Positions 63,098-64,000 of a stretch of DNA of 64,000 nucleotides are shown here, piece after piece. A program made the position numbers and the translations under genes. The stretch's first letter is position 1. Each line of letters starts with the position of its first letter. The stretch is from Dolosigranulum pigrum ATCC 51524 (GTDB taxonomy: Bacteria; Bacillota; Bacilli; Lactobacillales; Carnobacteriaceae_A): contig NZ_JH601103.1 of assembly GCF_000245815.1 (NCBI RefSeq), forward strand, positions 1,420,726-1,484,725, written 5' to 3'. The notes beneath the pieces are model-generated. The model was not told the origin of the DNA. It searched no databases and saw nothing but the letters and a program-made list of their open reading frames with translations.

Positions 63098-64000
63098 TAT
63101 ACTTGTCCCCCCTTGCCTACTGGTTCTACATATGGTTCTTTCTCTTCAAAATAATTATTCTCCTTTAAAAACTCTTCGGCCACTCGTGTTGGTTCGACCA
63201 TTAAGTCATCCGCAATATAATTCATTCGCTGCATTACCTCGACATTAATCGTACCCTGGAGTTTTAATAAAATATTTTCTAATTCAGGATAGGTTGCCAA
63301 AATATCATAAGTCGGCACCGGACTTGCATCATACGGCGGGAAGAAGTTCAAGTCATCTTCTAACACTACTAAATCATAACTAGAAATTCGCCCATCCGTT
63401 GAATAACCTAAGACAATATCCATCTCTCCTGATTCTACCGCATCATAAACTAAGCCAATCTGCATGGGATAGACCGTGCCAAATTCAAAGCCATATTCAC
63501 TAACAAAGCCCTCATAGCCATCCCCTTTGCGTGATAACCATGTTGTATCAACACCCGCGACCAGTTCATCAGCATAATCTGCTACATCAGATATTTTCTC
63601 GAATCCATATTCATCCGCAATCTCTTGAGTCACCATGAAGGCATACGTATTCGCAAAACCATAACTCGGCAACCACTTCATATCGAATTCTTCACGAAAT
63701 CCTTCTCTAACTAACTCCAATGCCTTATCTGGATCGCTCTCTGGTTCTCGTCCCAGCTCACCAGTCAAAGCTGTCCCTGTATAGAACGCTCCTGCAATAT
63801 TGGCATCATCCGACATGATTGCCTGATGCATCATCGGTGCTGAGCCCATATTGGTAATCTGATCCACCTCAGTATCGATATAATGTTCAATCATTTGGGC
63901 GACCACATGAGCCATAATTTGTGATTCAGTGGTTACTTGACTAACTAACACAATTTGTTCATCATCGGATTCAGAACTTCCCAAGCCGGGCAATGAACAA
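63097..64000 (-). CDS. Osmoprotectant ABC transporter substrate-binding lipoprotein (5' end outside the window)
   Basis: About 301 codons are visible. The frame stays open to the window end, where the codons read Cys-Ser-Leu-Pro-Gly; that cysteine (63997-63999) is probably the lipidated residue, so only the signal peptide is missing. The mature protein has the OpuAC fold, with GAFYTGTALTGELG, the ligand region WLPSYGFANTYAF, and GYSTDGRISSYDLVVLEDD (in part). It captures quaternary ammonium osmolytes and delivers them to the permeases. Confidence 0.9.
   Translation of the reverse strand, partial: CSLPGLGSSESDDEQIVLVSQVTTESQIMAHVVAQMIEHYIDTEVDQITNMGSAPMMHQAIMSDDANIAGAFYTGTALTGELGREPESDPDKALELVREGFREEFDMKWLPSYGFANTYAFMVTQEIADEYGFEKISDVADYADELVAGVDTTWLSRKGDGYEGFVSEYGFEFGTVYPMQIGLVYDAVESGEMDIVLGYSTDGRISSYDLVVLEDDLNFFPPYDASPVPTYDILATYPELENILLKLQGTINVEVMQRMNYIADDLMVEPTRVAEEFLKENNYFEEKEPYVEPVGKGGQV

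Overview
The window looks like a chromosomal segment of a low-GC Gram-positive coccus of the Lactobacillales. The evidence is PTS-based hexitol uptake, T-box control, Bce-type peptide resistance, an Enterococcus-like V-type Na+-ATPase, a Streptococcus-like type II-A CRISPR-Cas locus, and AGGAGG ribosome sites with many TTG/GTG starts. An Aerococcaceae-type genus (Facklamia, Globicatella, Aerococcus or similar) is my guess, not something the sequence proves.

Layout. 1-6260: the leader end of a type II-A CRISPR array, then csn2, cas2, cas1 and cas9 (all minus strand), with the tracrRNA gene on the opposite strand directly upstream of cas9. 6260-6628: non-coding, with an IS-end-like palindrome and a terminator. 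6629-11054: a Bce-type antimicrobial-peptide module (response regulator, histidine kinase, ABC ATPase, FtsX-like permease) with an operator-like repeat before the ABC genes. 11158-13458: a T-box riboswitch that reads as methionine-specific, then a metal-dependent cyclase and a MetE-like methyltransferase. 13564-19302: a very AT-rich sorbitol PTS operon (srlD, gutR, gutM, srlA, srlE, srlB, transaldolase-like). 19880-25069: the mannitol operon (mtlA, mtlR, mtlF, mtlD) with a candidate MtlR site. 25244-30825: nagB, an AbgT-family transporter, a DUF72 protein and glmS. 30939-34880: an oligopeptide ABC transporter (oppDFBC order) with no binding protein.

35028-53000 is a conserved housekeeping block, nearly all on the minus strand: gmk, rpoZ, coaBC, priA, fmt, rsmB, stp, prkC, rsgA, rpe, thiN, then rpmB on plus, then asp23-like, fakA, recG, plsX, acpP. 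53164-61688 is a nine-gene V-type ATPase operon whose K subunit keeps the Na+ ligands known from Enterococcus hirae. Divergent from it is a small gene under two LexA-like boxes (61954-62340), probably YolD-like. The window ends inside an osmoprotectant (OpuC-type) ABC operon, at the lipobox cysteine of its binding protein.

How it fits together: the sorbitol and mannitol operons and nagB all yield fructose-6-phosphate, which glmS uses for amino sugars. The housekeeping block covers translation, phospholipid synthesis, the Ser/Thr kinase-phosphatase pair and replication restart. The V-ATPase and OpuC operons handle Na+ and osmotic stress. I saw no clearly new large system. The least-explained signals are regulatory: face-to-face cas9/tracrRNA promoters, the LexA-controlled small gene, a cyclase under a Met T-box, a structured rpmB leader and repeated half-sites before glmS.
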